Notes: generated from the sequence alone by a model not told the origin. A stretch of DNA of 64,000 nt from Dasania marina DSM 21967 (GCF_000373485.1 NZ_KB891586.1:14734-78733); one strand, 5' to 3'; positions 1-9,258 are shown, counted from the stretch's first letter. Program-made: numbers and translations.

Positions 1-19
1 TTGTGTTTTTCTTAATTTA

Positions 20-107
20 TTAGAGTGGGTGTCTTACTAAGATTCTGGTGTCTTACTAAGATTCTTTAGAGTGGGTATCTTACTAAGATTTTACTAAGAT
101 TAAGATT
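20..107. repeat. Tandem 19-25 bp repeats in gene-free start of window
   Basis: Two exact back-to-back copies of a 19-mer (GGTGTCTTACTAAGATTCT) lie at 28-46 and 47-65. A larger 25-bp form starting TTAGAGTGGGT occurs at 20-44 and again at 66-90 with one base changed. Shorter echoes (TTACTAAGATT, AAGATT) continue to 107. Nothing coding is visible on either strand. The array lies downstream of ybiT, which ends at 304 on the minus strand. Copies are adjacent, without unique spacers, so this is not a CRISPR array. Function is unknown. Confidence 0.8.
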
Positions 108-177
108 GGGGAATTATTAAAGCTTAAGCTAATCGCGCTAATTTAGAAAAGGTTAGCGGGTAGGCCTGATTAGCTGG

Positions 178-290
178 ATGCCGGATCGAGTCCGGCATGA
201 CAGTATGAGGAGCAACTGGACACCGGCTAGCAGGCCGGTAATGACCCTATGAGGATGTACAACTTGATACCGACCAGAGGCCGGTATGAC
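178..290. repeat. Cluster of three REP-like palindromes
   Basis: Three related inverted repeats follow one another: ATGCCGGA/TCCGGCAT at 178-198, ACCGGC/GCCGGT at 222-239, and ATACCG/CGGTAT at 267-287. Each is followed directly or after one base by ATGAC (TGAC). The same design (GGATACCGGC, short loop, GCCGGTATGAC) recurs downstream of fdxA at 18516-18573, so it is a dispersed extragenic palindromic family. Placed just beyond the ybiT stop codon, these may stabilise or terminate that transcript; this is inference. Confidence 0.75.
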
Positions 291-303
291 AGAGAGGCAA
301 CCG

Positions 304-1908
304 CTAGGCGACTTTCTGCGCCGCTTGCTGGCTAGCTAAGTACTCATCATAAGTACCTTGGTAGTCGATGACCGCTTCATTTTTAATCTCTACCACTCGA
401 GTAGCCAAGGAAGAAACAAACTCCCTATCGTGGCTAACAAAAATCAAAGTGCCATCGTAGCCTTTCAGCGCGATGTTTAACGCCTCTATAGCTTCTAAGT
501 CCAAATGGTTAGTGGGCTCATCCATAATTAACACGTTAGTGTCCAGCATCATTAACTTGCCAAATAACAAACGGTTTTTCTCACCACCCGAACATACTCT
601 TGCTTTTTTGTTAGCGTCATCCGCGGTAAACAACAGGCGACCCAACATGCCACGCACAGCTAAATCATCGTGCTTAGGGCTGCGCCATTGTGACATCCAA
701 TCGAACAAGTTGAGGTCACTATCAAAATCGGCGCTGCTGTCTTGCGGGCAGTAACCTATATTGACGTTTTCTGACCACTTAATCATGCCGCTATTAGCTT
801 GCAACTCATTCATTAGGCAGCGTAAAAAAGTGGTTTTACCGGCACCGTTATCACCTATTACCGCTAACTTCGCACCGGCTTCTAAAATCATATTGCCGTT
901 ACTAAACAACGTTTCGCCGTCGTAGCCGTGGCTAAGCTTTTCTAACACTAGCGCTTGACGGTGTAATTTTTTAGTTTGCTGAAAGCGTAGTGAAGGTGTT
1001 TGGCGACTGGTAGTTTTCACTTCGTCTAAAGAAATCTTATCCATCTTTTTAGCGCGCGAACTAGCCTGCTTAGCTTTAGAAGCATTAGCCGAAAAGCGAT
1101 TAACAAAGGCTTGCAGCTCGTCTATCTCGGCGCTCTTTTTCGCGTTCTCGGTTAATAGCTGTTCGCGTATTAACGATGAGGCTTCTAAAAAGTATTCGTA
1201 ATTACCCGGGTAGATGCGCAGCTCGCCGTAATCGATATCGGCCATATGAGTACACACTGAGTTTAAAAAGTGCCTATCGTGCGAAATAATAATCATGGTG
1301 CACTTACGATCGTTCAGTACTGTGGCCAACCAGTTGATGGTATCGATATCAAGGTTGTTGGTGGGTTCGTCCAGCAGCAATATATCGGGGTTGGCGAATA
1401 GCGCCTGGGCCAGTAGCACACGTACTTTATAACCGGGGGCGACTTGCGCCATAGAGCCAAAGTGAAACTCCTCAGCTATGCCTGCTTCTAGCAAGATATC
1501 GCCAGCGCGGCTTTCGGCGCTATAGCCGTCCATTTCGGCAAATTCAACTTCTAGCCCGGCAACTTCCATGCCTTCGTCTTCGCTCATTTCTGGCAAGGCG
1601 TAAATACGATCGCGCGCTTGCTTTATCTTCCACAGGGCCACATCGCCCATAATCACCGCATCCACGACACTGTAAGCCTCAAAGGCAAACTGATCCTGGC
1701 TAAGCACGCCGACTTTAGCGCCGGGGTTAATAGACACATTACCCGAGGTAGGTGCCAGCTCGCCGCTGAGTATCTTCATAAAAGTGGATTTGCCGCAGCC
1801 ATTGGCGCCAATTAAGCCATAGCGATTGCCGCCGTCAAATTTAGCAGAGATATTTTCGAACAAAGGCGCAGCGCCAAATTGCATGGTGATGTTTGCAGTG
1901 GTAATCAA
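304..1908 (-). CDS. ybiT: ABC-F family ATPase, YbiT-type
   Basis: This is a soluble duplicated ATPase of the ABC-F family, members of which bind the ribosomal E site and modulate translation; it has no transmembrane segment. The first Walker A is at residues 34-42 (GANGCGKST) and the second at about 351-358 (GDNGAGKT). The first ABC signature is the YbiT-type VAPG form rather than LSGG, followed by [11 protein letters not shown]; the second half has CSGGEKNR and [12 protein letters not shown] charged linker of about 80 residues joins the halves. The length of 534 residues fits YbiT. The start codon is TTG with no clear Shine-Dalgarno sequence; alignment of the N-terminus (ITMQFG) with the family supports it. 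No partner gene is adjacent, and the precise ribosomal role of YbiT is poorly known. Confidence 0.93.
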   Translation of the reverse strand: MITTANITMQFGAAPLFENISAKFDGGNRYGLIGANGCGKSTFMKILSGELAPTSGNVSINPGAKVGVLSQDQFAFEAYSVVDAVIMGDVALWKIKQARDRIYALPEMSEDEGMEVAGLEVEFAEMDGYSAESRAGDILLEAGIAEEFHFGSMAQVAPGYKVRVLLAQALFANPDILLLDEPTNNLDIDTINWLATVLNDRKCTMIIISHDRHFLNSVCTHMADIDYGELRIYPGNYEYFLEASSLIREQLLTENAKKSAEIDELQAFVNRFSANASKAKQASSRAKKMDKISLDEVKTTSRQTPSLRFQQTKKLHRQALVLEKLSHGYDGETLFSNGNMILEAGAKLAVIGDNGAGKTTFLRCLMNELQANSGMIKWSENVNIGYCPQDSSADFDSDLNLFDWMSQWRSPKHDDLAVRGMLGRLLFTADDANKKARVCSGGEKNRLLFGKLMMLDTNVLIMDEPTNHLDLEAIEALNIALKGYDGTLIFVSHDREFVSSLATRVVEIKNEAVIDYQGTYDEYLASQQAAQKVA

Positions 1909-2102
1909 GAGAAGTTCCAGAATGCTGTAGTGTAGTGGGCCCGCAGCTAATGCTCAGGGGCCGCGCACTATAAAGAGTAGAGAGGCTAATGTCGAGAGCT
2001 GCTCACTATTTAACCTAAAAAACAGCTCTCAACCTAGGGAGTTTTAGCGTAAATAGCGGGCTACTAGCTACTTAGCATCCCGCTAGTATTAACGCTTGCA
2101 GC

Positions 2103-3641
2103 TTAGCTGTTTTCCGCTAAGCCAGCGGCAGCGGGCTTGTTAGCGTGGCTGGCAGTATCAGCCTGTTCATTGGCTTGCGCGGCCACACCCGTTACTACAC
2201 CCGCGCCTGCACCTGCACCCATACCTATACCTAAATAGGCCAACACTATAGACATCACCGGGTTGATCAAATTAAAAAAACAGTAAGGTAGATAAGTGAG
2301 CGTGGCTACCCCCAGGGTACCTGCTAAAAAAGCGCCGCAGGTATTCCAGGGTATGAGTGGCGAGGTGATGGTGCCGCCGTCTTCTAGCACGCGGGAGAGT
2401 ATTTCCGGCCTAATGCCGCGCTTTTTATATTCCTCGCTATACATACGGCCGGGCATGACGATGGAGATGTATTGATCCGAGGCTATGGCGTTCACCCCTA
2501 TGCAACTGACGATGGTTTTAGCTACCAAAGCCGCGCTGGACACCGACATAGCCAATAGGCCGCGCACTAGCTTTTGTAACATGCCGGTTTTTTCCATCAT
2601 GCCGCCAAAGCTCATCGCCGCAATAATTAGCCATAAGGTATGCAGCATCGAAAACATACCGCCCCTAGATAGCAGGCTGTCGATTTTGCTATCGCCGGTA
2701 TGGGACTCATAGCCATCAAACAGCACCGTCCAGGTGCCCTTCACCATGGCCTCAAAGGTATTTAAGCTGCTGTCATCCACAAACTGAATAATCACCGGCC
2801 CTTGAAATAGGAGGGCAAACACACAACCCACGATAGTACCCGCCAACACCGTAGGCAGGGCCGGCACTTTTTTCATGGCGAGAAACACCACAAAGGCCAC
2901 CGGCAATAACATAAAGCCATTAATGGTAAAAGTTTCGGCTAAACCCGCCGAAAACAGCGCGCTATCTACCGCCGTAGCCGGAGGCTGATAATTGAGCCCT
3001 AACACGGTAAAAATAACTAAGGTAATGAACATGCTGGGCAAGGTGGTCCACATCATGCTGCGTATATGGGTAAATAAATCGGTGCCCGTCACCGCCGGGG
3101 CAAGATTGGTGGTGTCGGACATGGGCGACATTTTATCGCCAAAGTAAGAACCCGATATAATCGCACCGGCGGTAATATCTATAGGCAGATCCATGCTTAC
3201 CGCCGTACCCATTACCCCTACCCCTATGGTGCCTACAGTAGTCCAAGAGCTACCCACACAAAAAGACACCAAGGCGCAGAGCAAACACCCCGCCACATAA
3301 AAATATTCAGGGCTTAGCAGCAGGCCGCCGTAATAAATCATGCTAGGCACGGTGCCGGATAAAATCCAGCTGCCGATTAAGCCCCCTACTGATAGTAAAA
3401 TCAGTGCGGCCATTAATGCCGCCGACACCGAGCTAATAATAGTTTGCTCAATATCCTGCCAACACAAACCATTTTTAATACCTATAATCGCCACCACTGC
3501 AGCAACAAAGGTTAAGACAATTTGGTTGGGGCCTAGGGAGGAATCCTCACCAAAAAAATACACTGATAGCGATAATAAACTCACTAACAAAACCAAGGTA
3601 AAGCCTATATCCCAACGGGAAGGCGCTTTAAGCGTAGACAT
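2103..3641 (-). CDS. nhaC: NhaC-family Na+/H+ antiporter-like transporter
   Basis: This is a polytopic inner-membrane protein of 512 residues with about eleven or twelve hydrophobic segments. It matches the NhaC family, which includes Na+/H+ antiporters and substrate-coupled exchangers such as malate/lactate-type carriers. Family-typical stretches include the SSWTTVGTIG region near residue 150, the GSYFGDKMSPMSDTTNLA motif near 183-200, and the C-terminal EDGGTITSPLIPWNTCGAF segment. The last 30 residues are an Ala/Gly-rich cytoplasmic tail. AGAGG lies upstream of the ATG. A strong terminator at 3811-3846 separates it from the TonB receptor upstream, so it is probably transcribed alone. Family is clear; the substrate is not. 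Confidence 0.88.
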   Translation of the reverse strand: MSTLKAPSRWDIGFTLVLLVSLLSLSVYFFGEDSSLGPNQIVLTFVAAVVAIIGIKNGLCWQDIEQTIISSVSAALMAALILLSVGGLIGSWILSGTVPSMIYYGGLLLSPEYFYVAGCLLCALVSFCVGSSWTTVGTIGVGVMGTAVSMDLPIDITAGAIISGSYFGDKMSPMSDTTNLAPAVTGTDLFTHIRSMMWTTLPSMFITLVIFTVLGLNYQPPATAVDSALFSAGLAETFTINGFMLLPVAFVVFLAMKKVPALPTVLAGTIVGCVFALLFQGPVIIQFVDDSSLNTFEAMVKGTWTVLFDGYESHTGDSKIDSLLSRGGMFSMLHTLWLIIAAMSFGGMMEKTGMLQKLVRGLLAMSVSSAALVAKTIVSCIGVNAIASDQYISIVMPGRMYSEEYKKRGIRPEILSRVLEDGGTITSPLIPWNTCGAFLAGTLGVATLTYLPYCFFNLINPVMSIVLAYLGIGMGAGAGAGVVTGVAAQANEQADTASHANKPAAAGLAENS

Positions 3642-3810
3642 AATAAGCGGCCTCTGTGCGTTTCAATACCTGCATGATGTTAGGCATGTTTTAGCTCTCT
3701 GTATTACAAGCACTTTTTTAGAGTGGCTTAAGGCTTTATGGTTGGCTGCAATAGTTATTATTGATGTAAAACTGCGTTAGCCAGCTGTAATAAAACCGCA
3801 ATAAAATTCA

Positions 3811-3846
3811 AAAAAAGACCATAGCTTAGCGGGCTAAGCTATGGTC
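3811..3846 (-). terminator. Rho-independent terminator of the TonB receptor gene
   Basis: A perfect 14-bp stem (3817-3830 with 3833-3846; arms GACCATAGCTTAGC and its complement) is followed on the minus strand by an unbroken run of T (3811-3816) and then an AT-rich tail. It lies about 80 bases beyond the receptor stop codon and before the nhaC promoter region, so it isolates the two genes. Confidence 0.85.
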
Positions 3847-3892
3847 AATAGGGACATACTCCTGGGAGCACTATGAAAACATGGGGGTAAAA

Positions 3893-3912
3893 TAGTGTTT
3901 ACAAAAACACTA
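3893..3912. repeat. Palindrome TAGTGTTT-ACAA-AAACACTA
   Basis: Eight-base perfect arms with a four-base loop sit 17 bases downstream of the receptor stop codon. Its 18-bp core differs by one base from the palindrome at 7665-7682 upstream of the fold-III decarboxylase gene. On the minus strand it could form a weak AT-rich hairpin ahead of the main terminator, but the shared sequence suggests a protein-binding site instead. Confidence 0.6.
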
Positions 3913-3928
3913 GCTAACCCCAAAGGGC

Positions 3929-6349
3929 TTAATAATCGTAAGACACCCGCAAGCCTACGGTGCGCGGCCGGTTGGTGGTAATTCTCAAGCTGGTATCTAG
4001 CGAGTTAATAAACAACTCGGCGCGCTCATCGGTTAAGTTCTCTACAAATACCTCTGCACCCCAGTGCTCATCTATAGCCATGCCGAATGAGGCATCAACG
4101 GTTTGATAAGCATCTTGTAGATAGCGATTTTTCTCTATCACTGAGCTGTATTGCTCGTCGGTATAGGAGTAAACCACTTGCGCATAGGGCTGCATATCAC
4201 CTATGGCCCACTCATAACGCGCGCGCATATTTAACTGCACCGGTGGCGCTAAGGCTATTTCGCTGCCGGCTTTGGCAATTTGGCTACCGCCCTGTGCGAC
4301 TTTGGTCATCTCGGTATCTAATAATGAGAATGAAGCAAATAGCATTAGGTTATCGGTGGCGGCAAAGGTTAAGTCGCCCTCTATGCCGTAAATTTCTGAG
4401 TTAGACACATTGCCTACAAAGGTCACTACGCCTACGTTTTCGAAATCGGTAATGCCTACTTGCATGCCCTTCCAATCGATAAAGTACATCGCGCCGTTAA
4501 AGCGTACCCGGCCATCCATCCAAGTCGTTTTCCAACCGAACTCATAGTTAGTGACTTCATCGCTGTCGTAGGTTTGCGAAACAAAAGCGCTTTCAGGTGG
4601 GCGGTTTAAACCACCGGGCCTAAATCCTTCTGAGTAGGTGAAGTAATACAACTGGTCTTCCGTATGGTTGTATTCCATGGTGGCTTTAAAAATGGTGTCG
4701 TCTTGCTCGTAAGGTAGGTGATTGGCAAAAATTTCGTCGTAGTTTCTGCCGTTATCATCTTCGTCTGCTGTATTACCCACTTTCGGTGTGGCAAAGCTGG
4801 TAGAGCCCAACATAGTGATATCAATCTCGTAATATCTGGCACCCAGCGTTAAGGAAAGCTGATCGCTAAGGTCTAGATTTAACTCACCAAAAATAGCGCG
4901 CTGATCTTCTCTACGGGTAATATCATTGGTGTAGCTAATACCCCGTGGACGGAAATCAGGATTTACCGTGGTAGAGCCAGGTATGGGCCTGTTTTGGTAA
5001 AAAGATTCGCTATCGTAAATGGCCTGTACATAAAAATTGCTGTCCACTTCGGTTTTTGCATCGTCGTGGTAAAGGCCGGCAATAAAATTAACACCGCCAT
5101 CAAAATTTGAGCTTAAGCGCAGCTCATTGGTTTGCCTTTTGTTATTCACCTGGCTATCTGGCATGCCCTGTATGGGGCTGCCACAGTGGGTGTAACTGGG
5201 TTGGCATAAGTAGTAATAGGAGAAGGTGCCGACGTGGGTATAGCCGGTGTAGTCAAAGCTATTAACCACTTCCCTATCCAAATAAGAACCGGCATAGACT
5301 AAATCTAACTCGCCTATGTGGCCTTCTATGGTAATGCCCATTTGATCAAACTGATCGTCTAACTCATCGGGGAAGTAACGGGTAACTTCTAAATCGCCTA
5401 CCGCAACACCGGTAATGGGTTCGCCTGATGATTGCAAATCATCTATCTTGCTGGGGGCATGATCGAATACACCATCGGCTACCAACTCTTGGTGCATAAA
5501 CTGACCTAAGATACTCCAGTCATCGTTGATGATGTATTTGGCACCCAAACGGTAACCGGTATATTCAGTGTCGTTAAAATCATCCTCTACAAAGGCTGCG
5601 TTATTGGCAACCGTAGTGGTGGCACCTACGGGGAAGCCTTCATCGCCGGGGCCAAAGGAGGTTTCCCCGTAGACGTTATCGATATAGCCACCATCTACCG
5701 CTTTATAAAACACACCACGCACCGCTAACTTGCCCTCGATTAACGGAAAGTTAAGCACTAGCTCTTCACTATGGCTGGACTCACCCATGTGGGTGTCAGA
5801 AACACTCACATCGACAGCAATTTGTGTTTCATTCACATTCGGCTTATTGGTAATTAAGCGTATGGTGCCCGCCTGTGAGCTAGCGCCAAATAAGGTACCC
5901 TGCGGCCCAGGCAACACTTCTACCCGCTCAAGATCAGCGGCGTAAACATCTAAGTTACGGCCAGTGGAGCTGGCAGGCTGCTCATCTAGGTATAAAGCCA
6001 CATTGGGAACGGGGGCACCAAACTCCACCGAGGTTTGGTCTGAGGAGTCGGTAGCCATGCCGCGTATAAACACGGATGACTGGCCAGGCCCGCGGCCTGC
6101 GGAGTTAACGCCTGGCAAGTAACGTACATAGTCGTCAAAGTTAGTGATATTAAACTCATCTAACTCATTCTCTCCCATGGCGGTTACCGCTATGGCAACA
6201 TCCTGCAAACTCTTAGCGCGCTTGGTTGCGGTTACTACCACTTCTTCCAATGCGCTGACTTTTTTTTGTTCCTGAGCCTGCACGGCGGCGCTCATACTGC
6301 TGGCTGAGGCCACGATAATGGCTTGTGTTAATAGTTTTTTAGTAAACAT
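3929..6349 (-). CDS. TonB-dependent outer-membrane receptor
   Basis: The 806-residue protein starts with a Sec signal peptide (cleavage likely after AVQA near residue 25). A TonB box-like segment follows (EEVVVTATKR, about 35-44), then a plug domain (about 48-165, with VFIRGM and VEVLPGPQGTLFG) and a long beta-barrel that ends in an aromatic residue (SYDY), as needed for BAM-dependent insertion. It would take up an iron chelate, vitamin or oligomeric nutrient across the outer membrane using TonB/ExbBD, none of which is encoded here. The sequence resembles the large group of marine receptors of unknown ligand. A LysR gene is divergently oriented 276 bp away and may control it. Terminator at 3811-3846. 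Ligand unknown. Confidence 0.93.
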   Translation of the reverse strand: MFTKKLLTQAIIVASASSMSAAVQAQEQKKVSALEEVVVTATKRAKSLQDVAIAVTAMGENELDEFNITNFDDYVRYLPGVNSAGRGPGQSSVFIRGMATDSSDQTSVEFGAPVPNVALYLDEQPASSTGRNLDVYAADLERVEVLPGPQGTLFGASSQAGTIRLITNKPNVNETQIAVDVSVSDTHMGESSHSEELVLNFPLIEGKLAVRGVFYKAVDGGYIDNVYGETSFGPGDEGFPVGATTTVANNAAFVEDDFNDTEYTGYRLGAKYIINDDWSILGQFMHQELVADGVFDHAPSKIDDLQSSGEPITGVAVGDLEVTRYFPDELDDQFDQMGITIEGHIGELDLVYAGSYLDREVVNSFDYTGYTHVGTFSYYYLCQPSYTHCGSPIQGMPDSQVNNKRQTNELRLSSNFDGGVNFIAGLYHDDAKTEVDSNFYVQAIYDSESFYQNRPIPGSTTVNPDFRPRGISYTNDITRREDQRAIFGELNLDLSDQLSLTLGARYYEIDITMLGSTSFATPKVGNTADEDDNGRNYDEIFANHLPYEQDDTIFKATMEYNHTEDQLYYFTYSEGFRPGGLNRPPESAFVSQTYDSDEVTNYEFGWKTTWMDGRVRFNGAMYFIDWKGMQVGITDFENVGVVTFVGNVSNSEIYGIEGDLTFAATDNLMLFASFSLLDTEMTKVAQGGSQIAKAGSEIALAPPVQLNMRARYEWAIGDMQPYAQVVYSYTDEQYSSVIEKNRYLQDAYQTVDASFGMAIDEHWGAEVFVENLTDERAELFINSLDTSLRITTNRPRTVGLRVSYDY

Positions 6350-6625
6350 TGCTTATCCCTTGTTATTGTTTTGGGCTTAAGGTCAACACTTAGCCGCCAG
6401 AAGCTGCACTAAGTTTATTGATAGAACGAGGCTATAATAGGCAAGGCTGTAGGCTGCTGAATAGTGAAAAGAAAACACCGCAGCTGTAACTAAAAGGCAC
6501 TAGCTAGCTAACCCCTGCACTAGCGACACTATTTGGGCATTGGCCTTGTTTAAAAACAACTAAATTCATACACTTAAAAGCTTGTTAACTTACACCTAGC
6601 TATAAAAATTGGGCTATAACGCTTT

Positions 6626-7522
6626 ATGACTAAACTGCCACCACTCAATGCCCTGCGCGTATTTTCTGCGGTTGCCAAGCACTTATCCTTTGTGCGCGCT
6701 GCCGATGAGCTATGCGTTACCCACAGCGCAGTAAGCAAACAAATCAAACTGTTAGAAGACAACTTAGCAGTAAAATTATTTGATAGATCCACCACCCAGG
6801 TGCATTTAACCGCCGAAGGTAAAACGCTGCTACCCGCCGTTAGCTCAGCGCTAGAGCTAATCACCCGCTCGGTAAAAGATTTAAAACAAGATGACTATAG
6901 CGGTGAGTTGGCCATTTCTACCCCCCCCGCCTTTGCCGCCTATTGGCTAATGCCCAGGCTGCATAAATTCAAAGCCCTATACCCGCAGCTGCGTATTAAC
7001 TTACTCACCTCCGACGACATAGAAGCCGCCTACAACCCCGACCTAGACGTGTGCATATGCTGGGGCAACGCCGACCAATGGCAATACCGCGATGTGATTT
7101 TACTGGTGGAAACATTGAGCTTTCCGGTGTGTAGCCCAGATTTATTAGCGCAAGAGCCGAAGCTGCTTAGCCCCATAGACCTTAAACAACACACCTTGAT
7201 TAACGAAGGCAACGATGGCCTGTGGTCTACCTGGTTGGCCGCCGAAGGGGTAACCGGCATAGACACTAGCAACAGCATGATAATACCCAGCACCATACAT
7301 CAGATGATTGCCGCAAGGCACGGCCTAGGCGTAGCCATGGGGGATAACCTCACCTGCGCTGACGATTTACTCACAGGCGTTTTAGTACAACCCTTTGCCA
7401 GTAAAATTCACGACCCTTCGTCCTACCATTTAATTACCAGCCAGCAAGAAAGTTTGTCCGAGCGTTGCAAAGTATTTATAGAATGGCTGCTAAGCGAAGC
7501 TAATATGACCATACCGACCTAA
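6626..7522 (+). CDS. LysR-family transcriptional regulator (GcvA-like)
   Basis: The 298-residue protein has an N-terminal winged helix-turn-helix (about residues 6-65, with LNALRVFSAVAKHLSF, SAVSKQIKLLE and RLFDR-like KLFDRS) and a C-terminal periplasmic-binding-like effector domain (about 90-295). The PPLNALRVF start and the effector domain resemble GcvA/AmpR-type regulators. It is divergent from the TonB-dependent receptor and lies upstream of the decarboxylase pair, so both are candidate targets; LysR proteins usually control a divergent neighbour and themselves. The shared palindrome at 3893 and 7665 could mark co-regulated genes, though it lacks the T-N11-A form in the intergenic region itself. 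Effector unknown. Confidence 0.92.
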   Translation: MTKLPPLNALRVFSAVAKHLSFVRAADELCVTHSAVSKQIKLLEDNLAVKLFDRSTTQVHLTAEGKTLLPAVSSALELITRSVKDLKQDDYSGELAISTPPAFAAYWLMPRLHKFKALYPQLRINLLTSDDIEAAYNPDLDVCICWGNADQWQYRDVILLVETLSFPVCSPDLLAQEPKLLSPIDLKQHTLINEGNDGLWSTWLAAEGVTGIDTSNSMIIPSTIHQMIAARHGLGVAMGDNLTCADDLLTGVLVQPFASKIHDPSSYHLITSQQESLSERCKVFIEWLLSEANMTIPT

Positions 7523-7566
7523 GCCCTCGCAGTCGTTTCGTTCAGTTTTTAGCCTGATGTAACAGA

Positions 7567-7587
7567 CTTGTGAATATATATCACAAG
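7567..7587. promoter_or_regulatory. Perfect inverted repeat CTTGTGA-N7-TCACAAG
   Basis: Seven-base arms flank an alternating AT centre, 113 bases upstream of the decarboxylase ATG. It resembles a CRP site (TGTGA-N6-TCACA) but the spacer is seven bases, not six. The AT-rich loop and the lack of a following T-run argue against a terminator for the LysR gene. A dimeric regulator site is the likeliest reading. Confidence 0.45.
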
Positions 7588-7664
7588 CCCTCTTAAAAAA
7601 TGTCTCTTGTGGCTATTTTAAAAAAAGTTGAGAGTACACTCAGTTTCACATTTCCTTAATTCAT

Positions 7665-7682
7665 AGTGTTTGCAAAAACACT
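7665..7682. promoter_or_regulatory. Palindrome AGTGTTT-GCAA-AAACACT upstream of decarboxylase
   Basis: The seven-base perfect arms lie 17 to 35 bases upstream of the ATG at 7700, where a repressor or an mRNA hairpin could limit expression. The same 18-bp core with one substitution occurs at 3894-3911 beside the TonB receptor gene. Confidence 0.5.
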
Positions 7683-7699
7683 GCAACTGAGTATGAAGA

Positions 7700-9151
7700 A
7701 TGAGCCTAGCTGTCGCTTTACACCCTTGGGGCCGCCCCGGCCACTTGACCAGCCAAAACAATCAACTGTATATCGATGGGGTAAATACAACTGAGCTGAT
7801 AGAACAATACGGTTCGCCCTTATATGTGTATTCAGAAGCTAAGCTGCGACATAACGCCGAAGATATACTGAGTAATTTCCGCCGTGTGCACGCCAACACC
7901 ACCGTGTGCTATGCCAGTAAGGCCAATGCCAATATTGCTGTGCTGCAAGTTTTAAAAGACGCAGGCCTCAGTATAGAAATTAACTCTAGCGGCGAGTTTT
8001 TTAAAGCCAAAACTGCCGGTTATAGCGCCCAAGACATGGTATTTAACGGCGTGGCCAAATTGCGCGTAGAGCTAGAGCAAGTTATTGCCGAAGATATCAA
8101 AGCCATTAACGTGGACTCCGTCGCCGAGCTAGAACGCATTCTGTCGGTAGCCCAAGACTTAAACAAAAAAGCCAATGTCACCCTACGCATTGTCCCCGAG
8201 ATTAAAGGCGGCGCTATCGCCGGCTGGGAAACCGGCACCTCGGACTCTAAGTTTGGCATGACCCGCGAAGAGCAGCTTACCGCCATTGCTTTAATTATTC
8301 AGCACCCTGAATTTTTAACCATGACCGGTATACACGCGCACATAGGCACGCAAGTCACTGACCTTAGCACCTATCAAAAAGAAGCGGATTTTTTAATCGC
8401 CTATGCCAAAGAAGTGAGCGCATTACTACCCTACCCCTTGCAACATATCAACCTGGGCGGCGGTTATCCCAAAAACTACAGCAGCTCACAAGAAAACTGG
8501 CGCACCGTTGCTGAGCACTATCAAAAAAAATACCGCACAGATGTCGATTTTGACGCCATCGCCAAAATTTTAATCCAACCCATTACTGACTCCCTAGGCA
8601 GTGATATAGAAATCATTGTTGAGCCTGGCCGCAGCATGATGAGCGATACCGCTATTTTATTAAGCCGTATAGAATGCGACAAACAGCGTAGCGCTTTCCC
8701 AGTGTATTATTTGGATGCAGGCTACAACATCTTGTTTGATATTTTTTCGGGCTGGTATTTCCACATGGTTAACGCCAATCGTGCCGACGATACCGACACC
8801 AAGCTATGCCGCATAGTGGGGCCACTATGCGACAGCAGCGACACCTACTACGACATAGAAGGCGAAGGCCGGGTTAAATCCCTGCTGGCTACCGAACCGG
8901 CATTAAGCGCCCACCATGCCACTTTAGAGCAGGTGTTAGTACACCAGCCCAACCTGCGCGAGCTGCCCGCCAACACCCAAAACGGCGACATCATAGCGCT
9001 ATTGGACACCGGCGCTTATGCACTGGAAATGATGAACGACTACTGTGGCCGCCTATCCGCTGCCGCTGTGCTCACTGACATGCAGCAGGGCAGCAAGCTG
9101 ATACGCAGGCGCGCAGAGCCTGAGGACTTGTTACGCTTTGATGTGTTTTGA
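7700..9151 (+). CDS. Fold-III PLP decarboxylase, diaminopimelate decarboxylase family
   Basis: This is an alanine-racemase-fold PLP enzyme of the Orn/DAP/Arg decarboxylase group 2. The PLP-binding lysine is Lys74 in CYASKAN. Other landmarks are HIGTQ (about 213-217), the glycine loop GGGYPKNY, VEPGRSMMSD, GPLCDSSDTYY with the second active-site Cys/Asp, and GAYALEM. The C-terminus IRRRAEPEDLL is typical of LysA. At 483 residues it is roughly 60 longer than ordinary LysA, with an insert between GPLCDSSD and the GAYALEM motif. It is followed 216 bp later by an unrelated fold-I basic amino acid decarboxylase. It could be lysA, but the insert and context leave room for a different carboxylated amine substrate. 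No dapF or other lysine gene adjoins it. Confidence 0.85.
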   Translation: MSLAVALHPWGRPGHLTSQNNQLYIDGVNTTELIEQYGSPLYVYSEAKLRHNAEDILSNFRRVHANTTVCYASKANANIAVLQVLKDAGLSIEINSSGEFFKAKTAGYSAQDMVFNGVAKLRVELEQVIAEDIKAINVDSVAELERILSVAQDLNKKANVTLRIVPEIKGGAIAGWETGTSDSKFGMTREEQLTAIALIIQHPEFLTMTGIHAHIGTQVTDLSTYQKEADFLIAYAKEVSALLPYPLQHINLGGGYPKNYSSSQENWRTVAEHYQKKYRTDVDFDAIAKILIQPITDSLGSDIEIIVEPGRSMMSDTAILLSRIECDKQRSAFPVYYLDAGYNILFDIFSGWYFHMVNANRADDTDTKLCRIVGPLCDSSDTYYDIEGEGRVKSLLATEPALSAHHATLEQVLVHQPNLRELPANTQNGDIIALLDTGAYALEMMNDYCGRLSAAAVLTDMQQGSKLIRRRAEPEDLLRFDVF

Positions 9152-9154
9152 TGT

Positions 9155-9258
9155 CAGTCGCTAGTTCTTAGTCTCTTGTCTCTAGGTGGCAGCCTCTAGG
9201 TGGCAGTCTCTAGAGGCTATCATCTAGAGTTAATCGCCAGTTAATGCTGACGATTAAC
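9155..9258. repeat. Short tandem repeats and hairpins between the decarboxylase genes
   Basis: The gap holds AGTCTCT-type repeats, two near-identical 14-mers ending TCTAGGTGGCAG (9179-9192 and 9193-9206), an 8-bp inverted repeat AGCCTCTA/TAGAGGCT (9191-9198 with 9211-9218), and a further hairpin GTTAATCG/CGATTAAC (9229-9236 with 9251-9258). No T-run follows, so these are not classic terminators. The heptamer is the same as that in the arrays at 21831-21911 and 60315-60381. Confidence 0.7.

Noticed and set aside
20-107. CRISPR-like array
   Set aside because: The repeats are adjacent or overlapping with no unique spacers of regular size, and no cas gene is near.
1985-2095. Terminator after nhaC
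   Set aside because: Inverted repeats such as TAGCGGG/CCCGCTA are present, but loops are long and there is no T-run in the right place.
3340-3780. 146-residue open frame on the plus strand over nhaC
   Set aside because: It lies antisense to a clear transporter gene and its product has low-complexity, non-family sequence; a shadow frame.
4087-4404. 105-residue frame opposite the TonB receptor
   Set aside because: Fully inside the receptor gene on the opposite strand with no recognisable domain.
6426-6442. TATAAT-like -10 element for the LysR gene
   Set aside because: No matching -35 hexamer at a proper distance; too weak to annotate.
7567-7587. CRP binding site
   Set aside because: The arms fit TGTGA/TCACA but the spacer is seven bases, so I list it only as an inverted repeat.
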